DNA of 12,849 bases from contig CAMLNE010000086.1 in assembly GCA_946481265.1 (NCBI GenBank), forward strand, positions 1-12,849. Reading direction: 5' to 3'. The position numbers and the translations under genes were made by a program. Position 1 is the first letter of the stretch, and each line of letters opens with the position of its first letter. Shown piece after piece: positions 1 through 6,958 of the stretch. A model generated the notes under the pieces. That model was not told the DNA's origin, did no database searches, and was given only the letters and a program-made list of their open reading frames with translations. This DNA comes from an uncultured Panacagrimonas sp. Lineage in GTDB: Bacteria > Pseudomonadota > Gammaproteobacteria > Nevskiales > Nevskiaceae.

Positions 1-24
1 CGAAACGGGCCAGCGTGGTCCGCA

Positions 25-1029
25 TTACCGAGTGGATCGCCGCTCCTTGATGGCGGTGCTGCGGTGCCAGCGGCGAAAGGACCGGCTGAACGATGAAATG
101 TACGTGTAGCCCAGGATTTCGGCGATCTGCGTCGCGCTCATTTTCGAATGCCGCAGGTACTTGAGGGCGAGATCCGCTCGCACGGCATCCTTGATGGCCT
201 TGAAGCTCGTGCCCTCGGCACGAAGACGAACCTGGAGCGTGCGGGTCGACATCGCCATGGCTCGACTAACGTCGATCAAGTTGCATGGGGTGTAAGGGAG
301 CAGCGATCGCACGATACCTTCCACGCGCAGCCGCGTGCTGACATCCCTTCCTTCGTCGTCATGGCGAAGCAGTTCGCGGACGAAGCCGCGGGTGTGCGGC
401 GCCAGCTGCCGCAGGGGGCGATCGAGAATCGCATCGTCGAGCTGGATTGCGTTGCGGTCAGAGTCAAAACGCAGATTCGGGCCGAAGATCTTGCGATGCA
501 GCTGGAGCTTCGCGGGTGCGCTGTGACGGAAGTGCACCGCGGGCGGCGTCCATTCCCGGGGCGTGTGCAGGCGAATCTCCTTGAGGAAGATGGCGAGCGC
601 GAACTCCGCGATCTGCACCTCGCTCGATGCCCGCCCCGTTGCGGACGTCCAGGTCAAGAAGCCGCCTTTGGCGACGGTTTCGAAGCTCATCAAGGCAGCG
701 TCGCTGTAGATGTCGAAGTTCTGCGCCAGGTCCTCGCACATCTGCCGGAGAGTCCGCGCGTTTCGCAGCAGGATCCATAGCGGTCCCAGGATCGCGGCGA
801 GGGCTCCATCAAGCGAAAGGCTCAGTCCCCAGTTGCGATCACCACATGCCTTGGCGGCGATTTCGAAGAAGCGCATGACCGCGCCTCCGTCCACCAACAG
901 GTCGGGATCGACCAGCGCCTCGGCAGGCAGGCCGCACTGCCGGGTGATCCGTGCAGGCGACTGGCCGCGAGCGCGCAATCGTTCGCGGGCACCGCTCAGG
1001 ATCGCGCTTCGGATGAGAGAACCCGGCAT
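25..1029 (-). CDS. AraC-family transcriptional regulator (arabinose-binding-domain type)
   Basis: This 334-residue protein is a DNA-binding regulator, most likely controlling the divergent monooxygenase gene 136 bp away. Residues about 20-210 match the long effector-binding domain of OruR/ArgR-like AraC proteins. The C-terminal 80 residues hold two helix-turn-helix units, about 251-272 and 298-321. The second carries the family signature IAEILGYTYISSFSRSFRRW. After this tryptophan the usual G-x-S-P is replaced by HRSTA, so the conserved proline is missing and the C-terminus is short and basic. The ATG at 1029 is preceded by an AGGG-like ribosome site. The family is clear; the effector is unknown. 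Its position next to catabolic genes suggests an aromatic, alicyclic or steroid-like inducer, which is inference. Confidence 0.92.
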   Translation of the reverse strand: MPGSLIRSAILSGARERLRARGQSPARITRQCGLPAEALVDPDLLVDGGAVMRFFEIAAKACGDRNWGLSLSLDGALAAILGPLWILLRNARTLRQMCEDLAQNFDIYSDAALMSFETVAKGGFLTWTSATGRASSEVQIAEFALAIFLKEIRLHTPREWTPPAVHFRHSAPAKLQLHRKIFGPNLRFDSDRNAIQLDDAILDRPLRQLAPHTRGFVRELLRHDDEGRDVSTRLRVEGIVRSLLPYTPCNLIDVSRAMAMSTRTLQVRLRAEGTSFKAIKDAVRADLALKYLRHSKMSATQIAEILGYTYISSFSRSFRRWHRSTAIKERRSTR

Positions 1030-1056
1030 GAAGTGCCCTTTGTAACGCTGCGCCTA

Positions 1057-1085
1057 ATGACAAAGATTCTGCGTTCAATGCTAAA
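1057..1085 (+). promoter_or_regulatory. Possible sigma70 promoter of the monooxygenase gene
   Basis: ATGACA at 1057-1062 matches the -35 consensus at five of six bases. After a 17-bp spacer, GCTAAA at 1080-1085 is a poor -10. A weak -10 would fit activator-dependent transcription. An inverted repeat TGCGTT/AACGCA (1070-1075 and 1084-1089) overlaps the -10. The assignment is tentative. Confidence 0.25.
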
Positions 1086-1103
1086 CGCATGCAAGAGCAC
1101 GCA

Positions 1104-1130
1104 CCGATGATCATCGGCAGGGATCTGCCG
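1104..1130. promoter_or_regulatory. Perfect 14-bp palindrome with overlapping hairpin, putative operator
   Basis: CCGATGATCATCGG at 1104-1117 is a perfect 14-bp palindrome in the gap between the AraC gene and the monooxygenase gene. It overlaps a second inverted repeat, CGGCAG-GGAT-CTGCCG (1115-1130). If the promoter suggested at 1057-1085 is real, both lie in the 5' untranslated leader, where a bound protein or an RNA hairpin could block expression. The 10-mer ACCGATGATC (1103-1112) recurs at 3711-3720 ahead of the GST gene. Which protein binds is unknown; AraC proteins more often use direct repeats. Confidence 0.4.
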
Positions 1131-1165
1131 CGTCCCGGCGATCGACAACTAAAGAGGAGATTCAT

Positions 1166-2800
1166 ATGGCCGACGGAACTGATTCCCGTACTTCCCTGAA
1201 AAATCCGCAGGTCGATGCGGTAGTGATCGGCGCTGGGTTCGGCGGGCTCTACCAGCTCCATCTGCTACGCAAGCAGGGGCTGAATGTCCGCGTGTTCGAG
1301 GCGGGCGAAGGAGTGGGTGGGGCGTGGTACTGGAACCGCTACCCGGGAGCTCGCACCGATTCTCCAGCCTATCTTTACCAGTACTGGTTTTCCGATGAAT
1401 TGCTCGCGGAGTGGGACTGGAGCGAGCGCTTTCCGTCACAGGCCGAGACCGAGCGATATCTCAATCACGTCGCGGACCGGTTCGACCTGCGAAGGGACAT
1501 CACCTTCAATGCGCGCGTAGCCAGCGCTATCTGGAACGAAACCAGCCGGCGCTGGACGGTGCGCACCGAGTCGGGTGAGGCCGTCGACGCGCAGTTCGTC
1601 GTCAGCTGCACCGGCGTGGTGTCGGCTCCGTTGGAGGCTCCGTTTCCTGGGGCCGAATCATTCAAGGGATCGATCTTCCACACCGCCCGCTGGCCCCGCG
1701 AGGGCATCGACCTCAAGGGAAAGCGCGTCGGCATCGTCGGCACGGGCGCCACAGGGATCCAGGTGATCCAGACGATTGCGTCGGAAGTGGCGCACCTGAC
1801 GGTGTTCCAGCGCACCGCCAACTACACGGTCCCAATCTCCAACCCGAAGCTGGCGGACGCGGATCGGGCGCAACATCGTGCGGCGTATCCGGTCATCAAG
1901 AAAACGATCTGGGATACCTTCATCGGATTCGACGTGGATCAGGATCCACGCAAGTTCGAGGACCTCAGTCCCGAGGATCGCCGCAAGGCGATGGAAGCGT
2001 GGTATGCGGACGGGTCCCTCAGGATCTGGGCCGCCGGGTTCAAGGAGCTGTTCACGAGCCCCGCGGCCAACGCCGAGCACTCCGACTTTGTCCGCGAGAA
2101 GATCCGGGCCCGCATCAAGAACCCCGCCCTGGCAGAAAAGCTTATCCCCAGGGACCACGGGTTCGGGACGCGGCGCGTGCCGCTGGAGAACGGCTACTAC
2201 GAGGCACTCCAGCGCGACAACGTCGAAATCGTGGACATCAAGGCGGACCCCATCGTGGCGCTCACGGAAACGGGTGTGCGTACGGCGAGCGGCGAGTATC
2301 CGGTCGACGTGCTGATTCTCGCCATTGGCTTCGACGCCAGTACGGGCACGCTGACGCGAATGGATGTTCGAGGCCGCGATGGCATTTCGCTCAAGGAACA
2401 CTGGTCCAATGACCTGCGGTCCACGATGGGGTTGCAGATCCACGGCTTTCCCAATCTCTTCACGATGGCAGGGCCGTTCGCGCCGGCCGCCGCGTTCTGC
2501 AATGTACCCACCTGCCTGCAGCAGCAGGCCAAGTGGATCGCCGACTGCATTGCCTATCTCCGCGCCAGATCCGGCGCTTCCGCCACGATCGAGCCGGGCC
2601 GCGACATCGAGGATCGCTGGATGGCACATCACGACGAGGTGTCGGCGATGACGCTGATCGGCAACACGCGCTCCTGGTACACCGGCGAGAACGTCGTGGG
2701 AAAGAAGAAGCGGGTCATCGGCTACATGGGCGTCGGCAACTATGGAAAGGCCTGCGACGAGATCAAGGAGAAGGAGTACGAGGGATTCCAGATTGGCTGA
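1166..2800 (+). CDS. Type I Baeyer-Villiger monooxygenase (flavin-dependent)
   Basis: This 544-residue enzyme uses FAD, NADPH and O2 to insert an oxygen next to a ketone carbonyl, giving an ester or lactone in the cytoplasm. The first Rossmann motif GAGFGG is at residues 22-27. The GGxWYWNRYPGxxxD signature is at 51-65, the diagnostic FxGxxxHxxxWP fingerprint reads FKGSIFHTARWP at 166-177, and the NADPH motif GTGATG is at 192-197. Arg337 in GTRRV aligns with the catalytic arginine of phenylacetone monooxygenase. Segments such as HVADRFDLRRDI and FQRTANY are typical of the steroid/phenylacetone/cyclohexanone monooxygenase group. The length is normal. AGAGGAG sits 6 nt before the ATG. It is the first gene of a plus-strand group with a cupin and a GST. 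The substrate cannot be read from the sequence; a cyclic or aryl ketone or a steroid is plausible. Confidence 0.95.
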   Translation: MADGTDSRTSLKNPQVDAVVIGAGFGGLYQLHLLRKQGLNVRVFEAGEGVGGAWYWNRYPGARTDSPAYLYQYWFSDELLAEWDWSERFPSQAETERYLNHVADRFDLRRDITFNARVASAIWNETSRRWTVRTESGEAVDAQFVVSCTGVVSAPLEAPFPGAESFKGSIFHTARWPREGIDLKGKRVGIVGTGATGIQVIQTIASEVAHLTVFQRTANYTVPISNPKLADADRAQHRAAYPVIKKTIWDTFIGFDVDQDPRKFEDLSPEDRRKAMEAWYADGSLRIWAAGFKELFTSPAANAEHSDFVREKIRARIKNPALAEKLIPRDHGFGTRRVPLENGYYEALQRDNVEIVDIKADPIVALTETGVRTASGEYPVDVLILAIGFDASTGTLTRMDVRGRDGISLKEHWSNDLRSTMGLQIHGFPNLFTMAGPFAPAAAFCNVPTCLQQQAKWIADCIAYLRARSGASATIEPGRDIEDRWMAHHDEVSAMTLIGNTRSWYTGENVVGKKKRVIGYMGVGNYGKACDEIKEKEYEGFQIG

Positions 2801-2870
2801 ACCCGCGCTGTGCCGACACGATGCCGGCAAAGGATCGCTTTTTTCATCAAACGCTGTGAGGGGGCGGGTC

Positions 2871-3119
2871 ATGAACCTGGAGCTGACGTGTTCGTTGAAG
2901 CGGGACGTGTCGCTCAAGAGCGGTTCTTCTGCCGTCGATGTCAACATGAGCCGGGTGCTGAACTGGCTGAGCCTTTCGGCAATACTGGGAGCGGTCCCGT
3001 CCTTGCCGCCCGATCTCGAGCGCACGCAACCGCGCCCAGCCTGCAAGCGCGCGATGGAAAAGGGCGGCGAGCACTATCCGCAGATTGTCCGTCCCAAGAC
3101 GGCCTCACCACAGAACTAA
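2871..3119 (+). CDS. Small uncharacterised protein (82 aa)
   Basis: An 82-codon reading frame fills the gap between the monooxygenase and the cupin. Its codon use is GC-rich at third positions like its neighbours, a G-rich Shine-Dalgarno-like stretch (GAGGGGGCGG) precedes the ATG, and its TAA lies 15 nt before the cupin start, a normal operon spacing. I do not recognise the product. An alternative start at Met26 (2946) would give a 57-residue protein opening with a hydrophobic stretch, MSRVLNWLSLSAILGAVPSL, that could be a signal peptide or membrane anchor, but no ribosome site precedes it. The rest is Pro/Lys-rich without a motif. It could be a real small protein or the remnant of a lost gene. 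Confidence 0.42.
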   Translation: MNLELTCSLKRDVSLKSGSSAVDVNMSRVLNWLSLSAILGAVPSLPPDLERTQPRPACKRAMEKGGEHYPQIVRPKTASPQN

Positions 3120-3134
3120 ACAGGAGAACCAACC

Positions 3135-3599
3135 ATGACGTCATCCAGCAATCAGAATTCGAAGTTCGCCTTCGACGACCGCCACATCCGCTGGCAGCCG
3201 CTGGGCGAACTCCAGCATTTCGTCGCCAAGGTCTACCAGGTGGACGAGGTGCGTAGGACGGCCGATTTCATCATCAAGTTCGACCCCAACGAGCAGATCG
3301 TGCTGCATCGGCATGTCGCGCCGACCAACACCTTTGTCGTGCAAGGCGAGCATCGCCTGTACGAGCCGGATGGCACGCCCAAGGAGGTGCGTCCCATCGG
3401 CAGCTTTACCGCGACGCCGCCCGGAACGCCGCCGCACCTGGAATGCGGTGGCGATGAAGGCGCGGTCGTGCTGTACCACATGTACACAACCGACGGCAGC
3501 GATGCGCTGTTCGAGCTCATGGACGAGAAAGGCCAGGTGACGGCCACGCTCACGTTCCAGGACTTCGCGGCAGTGAAAGCGGCGGGAGACGCGGCCTGA
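3135..3599 (+). CDS. Small cupin protein, Dke1/ChrR-cupin-like putative dioxygenase
   Basis: This 154-residue single-domain cupin probably binds a divalent metal, Fe(II) being most likely. His58 and His60 (LHRH) form the first cupin motif and His101 (TPPHLE) the second. The usual motif-1 glutamate is absent: residue 65 in APTNTF is Asn. This leaves a three-histidine site as in acetylacetone dioxygenase Dke1, whose length and ligand spacing are close and whose C-terminus has the same D-x-G-x-V-x-A pattern (DEKGQVTATL here). Dke1-type enzymes cleave beta-diketones with O2. AGGAG lies 8 nt before the ATG. The gene follows the small ORF by 15 nt and is probably co-transcribed with the monooxygenase, suggesting a role in the same ketone pathway. 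The cupin fold is secure; dioxygenase activity is inferred, and an isomerase or metal-sensor role is possible. Confidence 0.85.
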   Translation: MTSSSNQNSKFAFDDRHIRWQPLGELQHFVAKVYQVDEVRRTADFIIKFDPNEQIVLHRHVAPTNTFVVQGEHRLYEPDGTPKEVRPIGSFTATPPGTPPHLECGGDEGAVVLYHMYTTDGSDALFELMDEKGQVTATLTFQDFAAVKAAGDAA

Positions 3600-3610
3600 C
3601 GTCCCGTTGC

Positions 3611-3673
3611 CAGGACGAAGTCCGCAACGTTTTCCGCGCGTACCAATGCGAGGAAAAGGTGGACTTCGTCCTG
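3611..3673. repeat. Long imperfect hairpin between cupin and GST genes
   Basis: CAGGACGAAGTCC (3611-3623) is matched perfectly by its reverse complement at 3661-3673. Pairing resumes inside: TTTTCC (3630-3635) with GGAAAA (3652-3657), leaving a small asymmetric bulge and a short apical loop around 3641-3648. No run of T follows on either strand, so it is not a classical intrinsic terminator. It starts 12 nt after the cupin stop. It could stabilise the upstream mRNA 3' end, act as a processing site, or bind a protein. Confidence 0.7.
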
Positions 3674-3699
3674 ATTTGTGAAGCGCAACCCTTAGCCCC

Positions 3700-3720
3700 G
3701 ATCATGGGCGACCGATGATC
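3700..3720. promoter_or_regulatory. Inverted repeat upstream of the GST gene sharing a 10-mer with the 1104 palindrome
   Basis: GATCAT (3700-3705) and ATGATC (3715-3720) form 6-bp inverted arms around a 9-bp spacer. The right part, ACCGATGATC (3711-3720), is identical to ten bases at 1103-1112 upstream of the monooxygenase gene. Both copies are intergenic and precede plus-strand genes, so a common regulator, perhaps the AraC protein, might bind both. A shared 10-mer could also be chance. Confidence 0.25.
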
Positions 3721-3815
3721 CAAGCCGGAGACATTGCATTTCATCCACCGGCAGCACCGGATCGCCGCTACACGGAAACGAAGTTCTTCCGCTTCTGTTG
3801 TGCGAGGAGTCAAAC

Positions 3816-4766
3816 ATGAATGTGAGCACGCCGATCCTTCACCACTACGCCCTTTCGCCGTTCTCCGAGAAAGTGCGCAAGGTGTTCGGCTACAAGCAGC
3901 TGGCCTGGCGCTCCGTGCAAGCACCGCCGATGCTGCCCAAACCCGACCAGACCGCACTCACGGGCGGATACCGCAAGGCACCGATCCTGCAGATCGGCCA
4001 CGACGTGTATTGCGACACCAAGCTGATCTGTCGCGTCATCGACCGCCTCAACCCGGAGCGTCCGCTGATTCCGTCTGGCTCCGAAGCCGCGACCCTCATG
4101 ATCGAGCGGTGGGTGGACCAGGCGCTGTTCTTCAGCGTGGTAGCGGTGTTCTTGCAGCCTGCCGGTCTTGCAGGCCTGGGCGAGGCGCTGCCGGCCGGTA
4201 TGAATCTCGACGCTTTTCTGAAGGACCGTGCCGCGATGTTCGCGCAAGGCGGCGACCTTCCGGGTCCGAATATCGAGACCGCGCGCGCCGAGCTGCCGGC
4301 CATCTTCTCTTCGCTCGAGGCGCAGCTCGCGGTGAAGCCCTTCCTCGGCGGAGAAGCGCCGTCCCAGGTCGACTTTGCGGTCTACCACCCGATCTGGTTC
4401 CTTCGTTCCAACACCGGAATCCGCCCAGAGCTCGAGGCTTTTCCCGGATTGAGCGCTTGGGTGGAGCGGATCCTCGCGTTCGGCGACGGCGAGCACAGCG
4501 AGATGGACGGCGGCGCCGCGGTCGAGTTGTGCCGCGCGACGAAGGCGTCGGAACCGCCGCTGGCCGGGATGCCGCTCGCCTTGCCGCAGGCCAGGCTCGG
4601 CGACCGCGTCAGGATCGGCGCATCGGACTTCGCGCCCGACCCGGTCGAGGGCGAGCTCGTGATCGCCAACGCCTTCGAACTGGCAGTACGGCGCGAGGAC
4701 CCGCGCGCGGGCACGGTGATCGTGCACTTCCCACCCGAGGGCTTCAGCCTCTCCAAGGCCGACTGA
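3816..4766 (+). CDS. Glutathione S-transferase family protein with C-terminal beta-rich extension
   Basis: The product has 316 residues. Residues 6-85 form a thioredoxin-fold N-domain with candidate catalytic serines in ALSPFSEKVR (Ser14/Ser17), the cis-proline in KAPIL (Pro56) and the glutathione-binding D-T at 67-68. Residues about 90-235 are the helical C-domain. About 70 further residues (245-316), absent from ordinary 200-230-residue GSTs, are rich in alternating hydrophobics and look like a small beta domain (LGDRVRIGASDF...GTVIVHF). The start at 3816 is chosen because GAGGAG (3804-3809) is correctly spaced; a TTG six codons upstream is less likely. Likely roles are glutathione conjugation, isomerisation or peroxide reduction for products of the neighbouring monooxygenase or cupin. 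It may be co-regulated with them, though a 216-bp gap separates it from the cupin. Confidence 0.88.
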   Translation: MNVSTPILHHYALSPFSEKVRKVFGYKQLAWRSVQAPPMLPKPDQTALTGGYRKAPILQIGHDVYCDTKLICRVIDRLNPERPLIPSGSEAATLMIERWVDQALFFSVVAVFLQPAGLAGLGEALPAGMNLDAFLKDRAAMFAQGGDLPGPNIETARAELPAIFSSLEAQLAVKPFLGGEAPSQVDFAVYHPIWFLRSNTGIRPELEAFPGLSAWVERILAFGDGEHSEMDGGAAVELCRATKASEPPLAGMPLALPQARLGDRVRIGASDFAPDPVEGELVIANAFELAVRREDPRAGTVIVHFPPEGFSLSKAD

Positions 4767-4895
4767 ATCTGAAGTCATGGGTCCCGGCCGCGAATGTCCA
4801 TGCGCAGCCTGATGCGCCGCTTGTGAGCCTGCGTGACGTTATGCCTTCGAAGGGCTCAAGCGCCGGCATCCACCCGTGCGTGCCGAGCAGCGCCT

Positions 4896-4911
4896 GACCC
4901 TACACAGGGTC
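4896..4911. terminator. Short inverted repeat at the 3' end of the kinase gene
   Basis: GACCCT-ACAC-AGGGTC is a 6-bp perfect stem with a 4-nt loop that overlaps the kinase stop codon (4900-4902) and lies in the 133-bp gap between the convergent GST and kinase genes. No T-tract follows on either strand, so termination is only a possibility. The rest of the gap (4767-4895) shows nothing recognisable. Confidence 0.25.
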
Positions 4912-6255
4912 TGGAAACGTCATCACGAAGCGCGCCCCGTGCGCTGCAGTCCTGTCGAGCGACAGGCATCCGCCTTGACGTTCCATGATGCACTTCGCGA
5001 TGGCGAGCCCCAGGCCCGCGCCGTGGCCCGAGGCATTTGGACCACGGCGGAAGCGCTCAAACAGGGGCGCAACTGCATCCGCACGGATTCCAGGTCCATC
5101 ATCGGCAATGATCACGGTGGCATGATCAGCCGACAGAATGATCGACGTGCCGGCGGGCGTGTACTGGATTGCGTTTTCGATCACGTTGCGAAAAACCATA
5201 CGCGTCAGTGTTGCGTTCCCGTGCGTCGTGACGCCAGCACCGGGCGTCGCGGCGGTCACGTAGTGCTCCGATTCAAGCGCAACAGGCGCCAGCTCCCGAG
5301 CCACGTCCAGCGCAAGGGCGTGGGCGTCGAACGCGGCGAACTGGAACTGTTCCTGCGAATCGAGGCGCGCAAGACAGAGCAGTTGCTCGACGAGCCGGGC
5401 GAGCTGTTCGATCTCGAGCGCAACATCGCCGAGCTCCTGCGCCGAAAAACGAGACTCAAGCCGTGCCCGCAACGTCGCAAGCGGGGTACGCAACTCATGC
5501 GCGGCGTTGGCCGTAAATTCCTTTTGAACGCGATAGTCCGCTTCCAGCCGATCGAGCGAGGCGTTGACTGCCTGAACCAGAGGAATGACCTCTCGCGGAA
5601 GGTTGTTGGCATGCAACCGCTCGTCCAGACGATTCAGCGACAGCATCGAAGCCTGATGCGAGACCGCACGCAACGAGCGAAGCGATGACAGCACCGTTAC
5701 GACGACGACGCTGACCACCGCGATCAGCAGCAGGGCAATCGGCGGATACAGCTCATCCAACGCTTCGAGCATGAGTTGGGCGACCAGACTCTCTGCATCG
5801 TCTAGATTCCGCACCACACGCAACAGGTAGGTGCCGTCACGATCATCGAGAACCAGCACGGCCGCCATGATGCTGTTGCCCGACAACGCATCCGTTTCCC
5901 GCTGCATGACGATCTGCCCACCGTCGTGAGCGACCGGCAACGGCAGATAAGGCGCAGAGAAGCCGCCTGACTCCAGCACCGTGCCATCCGCCCTCAACAA
6001 CTGATAGCCGTTCAATGTCTCTGGTTGGGCGTAAAACGCCTGCAGGGACGGTGGCAGCTCGAGACGCGGTGGGCCTGCCTCCGACACGATCGATGCACGC
6101 AGATTCTGCACTTGGATGGCAATGCTCTGGCCTTCCAGACCCATCAGCCCATCGCGAAACTCGGAGTACAGCACCAGATAACTGCCCGCCAGCGCCAGCA
6201 CGACCACGACGGTCAGTCGAACGACGAGTGCTCGAAGCAGGGACGGGGCACGCAT
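4900..6255 (-). CDS. Two-component sensor histidine kinase (QseC/PmrB-like)
   Basis: This inner-membrane kinase of 451 residues should phosphorylate the response regulator encoded 16 nt upstream. Transmembrane helix 1 is at about 9-31, a periplasmic sensor loop at about 32-170, and transmembrane helix 2 at about 172-191, followed by a HAMP-like linker. The H-box is AAHELRTPL with His253. The ATPase domain has the N-box NVIENAIQYTP (Asn361), the G1 motif ADDGPG near 386-390 and the G2 motif GAGLGL near 412-417. All key residues are present. I chose the ATG at 6255 because the open frame further upstream overlaps the regulator gene and codes for Arg/Ser-rich shadow sequence. The loop has no recognisable ligand motif. 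The receptor-regulator-kinase operon suggests it senses the receptor's substrate or its effect, for example metal or nutrient state. Confidence 0.93.
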   Translation of the reverse strand: MRAPSLLRALVVRLTVVVVLALAGSYLVLYSEFRDGLMGLEGQSIAIQVQNLRASIVSEAGPPRLELPPSLQAFYAQPETLNGYQLLRADGTVLESGGFSAPYLPLPVAHDGGQIVMQRETDALSGNSIMAAVLVLDDRDGTYLLRVVRNLDDAESLVAQLMLEALDELYPPIALLLIAVVSVVVVTVLSSLRSLRAVSHQASMLSLNRLDERLHANNLPREVIPLVQAVNASLDRLEADYRVQKEFTANAAHELRTPLATLRARLESRFSAQELGDVALEIEQLARLVEQLLCLARLDSQEQFQFAAFDAHALALDVARELAPVALESEHYVTAATPGAGVTTHGNATLTRMVFRNVIENAIQYTPAGTSIILSADHATVIIADDGPGIRADAVAPLFERFRRGPNASGHGAGLGLAIAKCIMERQGGCLSLDRTAAHGARFVMTFPDPV

Positions 6256-6271
6256 CCCGCCGCGATCACGA

Positions 6272-6937
6272 TCAGGAGACAAGGTAGCCCAGACCGCGCA
6301 AGGTCCGGAGCGACACATCAGCGCCCGCCGCCGCGAGCTTCTTGCGCAACCTGTGCACCTGCGTTTCCACGGAGTTCGCGCTGCGCTCCTGCTCGAAGTC
6401 ATACAGACACTCCGCAAGCCGCTCCTTCGATATGACACGTCCCTGATGGCGCAGCAGCGTCTCGAGCACGATCAGCTCCGAGCGTGTCAGATCGAGCGGC
6501 GTCTGGCCGACGGTGGCGATACGTGCGGACGTATCGAGCTTCACGCCACCGAGCGTCAGCGTGCGACCCAACGCCGCGCCGGGACGACGCAAGAGCGCGC
6601 GCAGCCGGGCGACGAGCTCCTGCATCGCGAAGGGTTTGACGAGATAGTCGTCCGCGCCGCCGTCCAGGCCGCGCACGCGATCCTCGATCGAATCCAAGGC
6701 CGTGAGAATCAGTACGGGTGTCATGTTGCCTCGGTCGCGCATCTGCTTGAGCGCGTCGAGGCCGGTGCCGTCCGGAAGCATGAGATCGAGCACGACGGCA
6801 TCGTAGTCGGCCGCTCGCCATATCGGCAATCCGTCGGTCACCGAGGCCGCCGTATCGACCGCGAATCCTTGTGCGCGCAAGCATTCGGCGGCGGCCTGAC
6901 ACAGGCGCTGGTTATCTTCGACGATGAGCAATCTCAC
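6272..6937 (-). CDS. OmpR/PhoB-family response regulator
   Basis: The product has 221 residues: an N-terminal receiver domain and a C-terminal winged-helix DNA-binding domain (from about residue 125). Acidic pocket residues Glu7 and Asp8, phospho-acceptor Asp51 in DLMLPDGTG, Thr79 and Lys101 (in YLVKPF) are all present, so normal phosphotransfer is expected. The DNA-binding part carries LTRSELIVLETLLRHQGRV and the recognition-helix region NSVETQVHRLRKKL typical of QseB/PmrA/TctD-like regulators. Translation starts at GTG (6937), 21 nt after the receptor gene's stop, with only a weak GAG-type ribosome site, so translation may be coupled to the receptor gene. The kinase gene follows after 16 nt. 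Likely target: the promoter of its own operon, where an inverted repeat sits just above the -35. Confidence 0.95.
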   Translation of the reverse strand: MRLLIVEDNQRLCQAAAECLRAQGFAVDTAASVTDGLPIWRAADYDAVVLDLMLPDGTGLDALKQMRDRGNMTPVLILTALDSIEDRVRGLDGGADDYLVKPFAMQELVARLRALLRRPGAALGRTLTLGGVKLDTSARIATVGQTPLDLTRSELIVLETLLRHQGRVISKERLAECLYDFEQERSANSVETQVHRLRKKLAAAGADVSLRTLRGLGYLVS

Positions 6938-6958
6938 TGGGCAATCTCGGTGCTCGGC

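Noticed and set aside
1658..3046. A 462-codon minus-strand ORF opposite the monooxygenase gene
   Set aside because: Antisense shadow of the monooxygenase, which carries all family motifs; His/Arg-rich composition and no ribosome site.
3601..3690. attC-like recombination site at the long hairpin
   Set aside because: The flanking GTTG and CAAC bases are in the wrong order for RYYYAAC...GTTRRRY core sites, and no integron integrase is nearby.
3734..4897. A 387-codon plus-strand ORF overlapping the GST gene in another frame
   Set aside because: Arg-rich shadow translation; the GST frame has the thioredoxin-fold motifs and a ribosome site.
6256..6438. N-terminal extension of the sensor kinase by 61 codons
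   Set aside because: It overlaps the response regulator gene in another frame and lacks family similarity; the transmembrane N-terminus starts at 6255.
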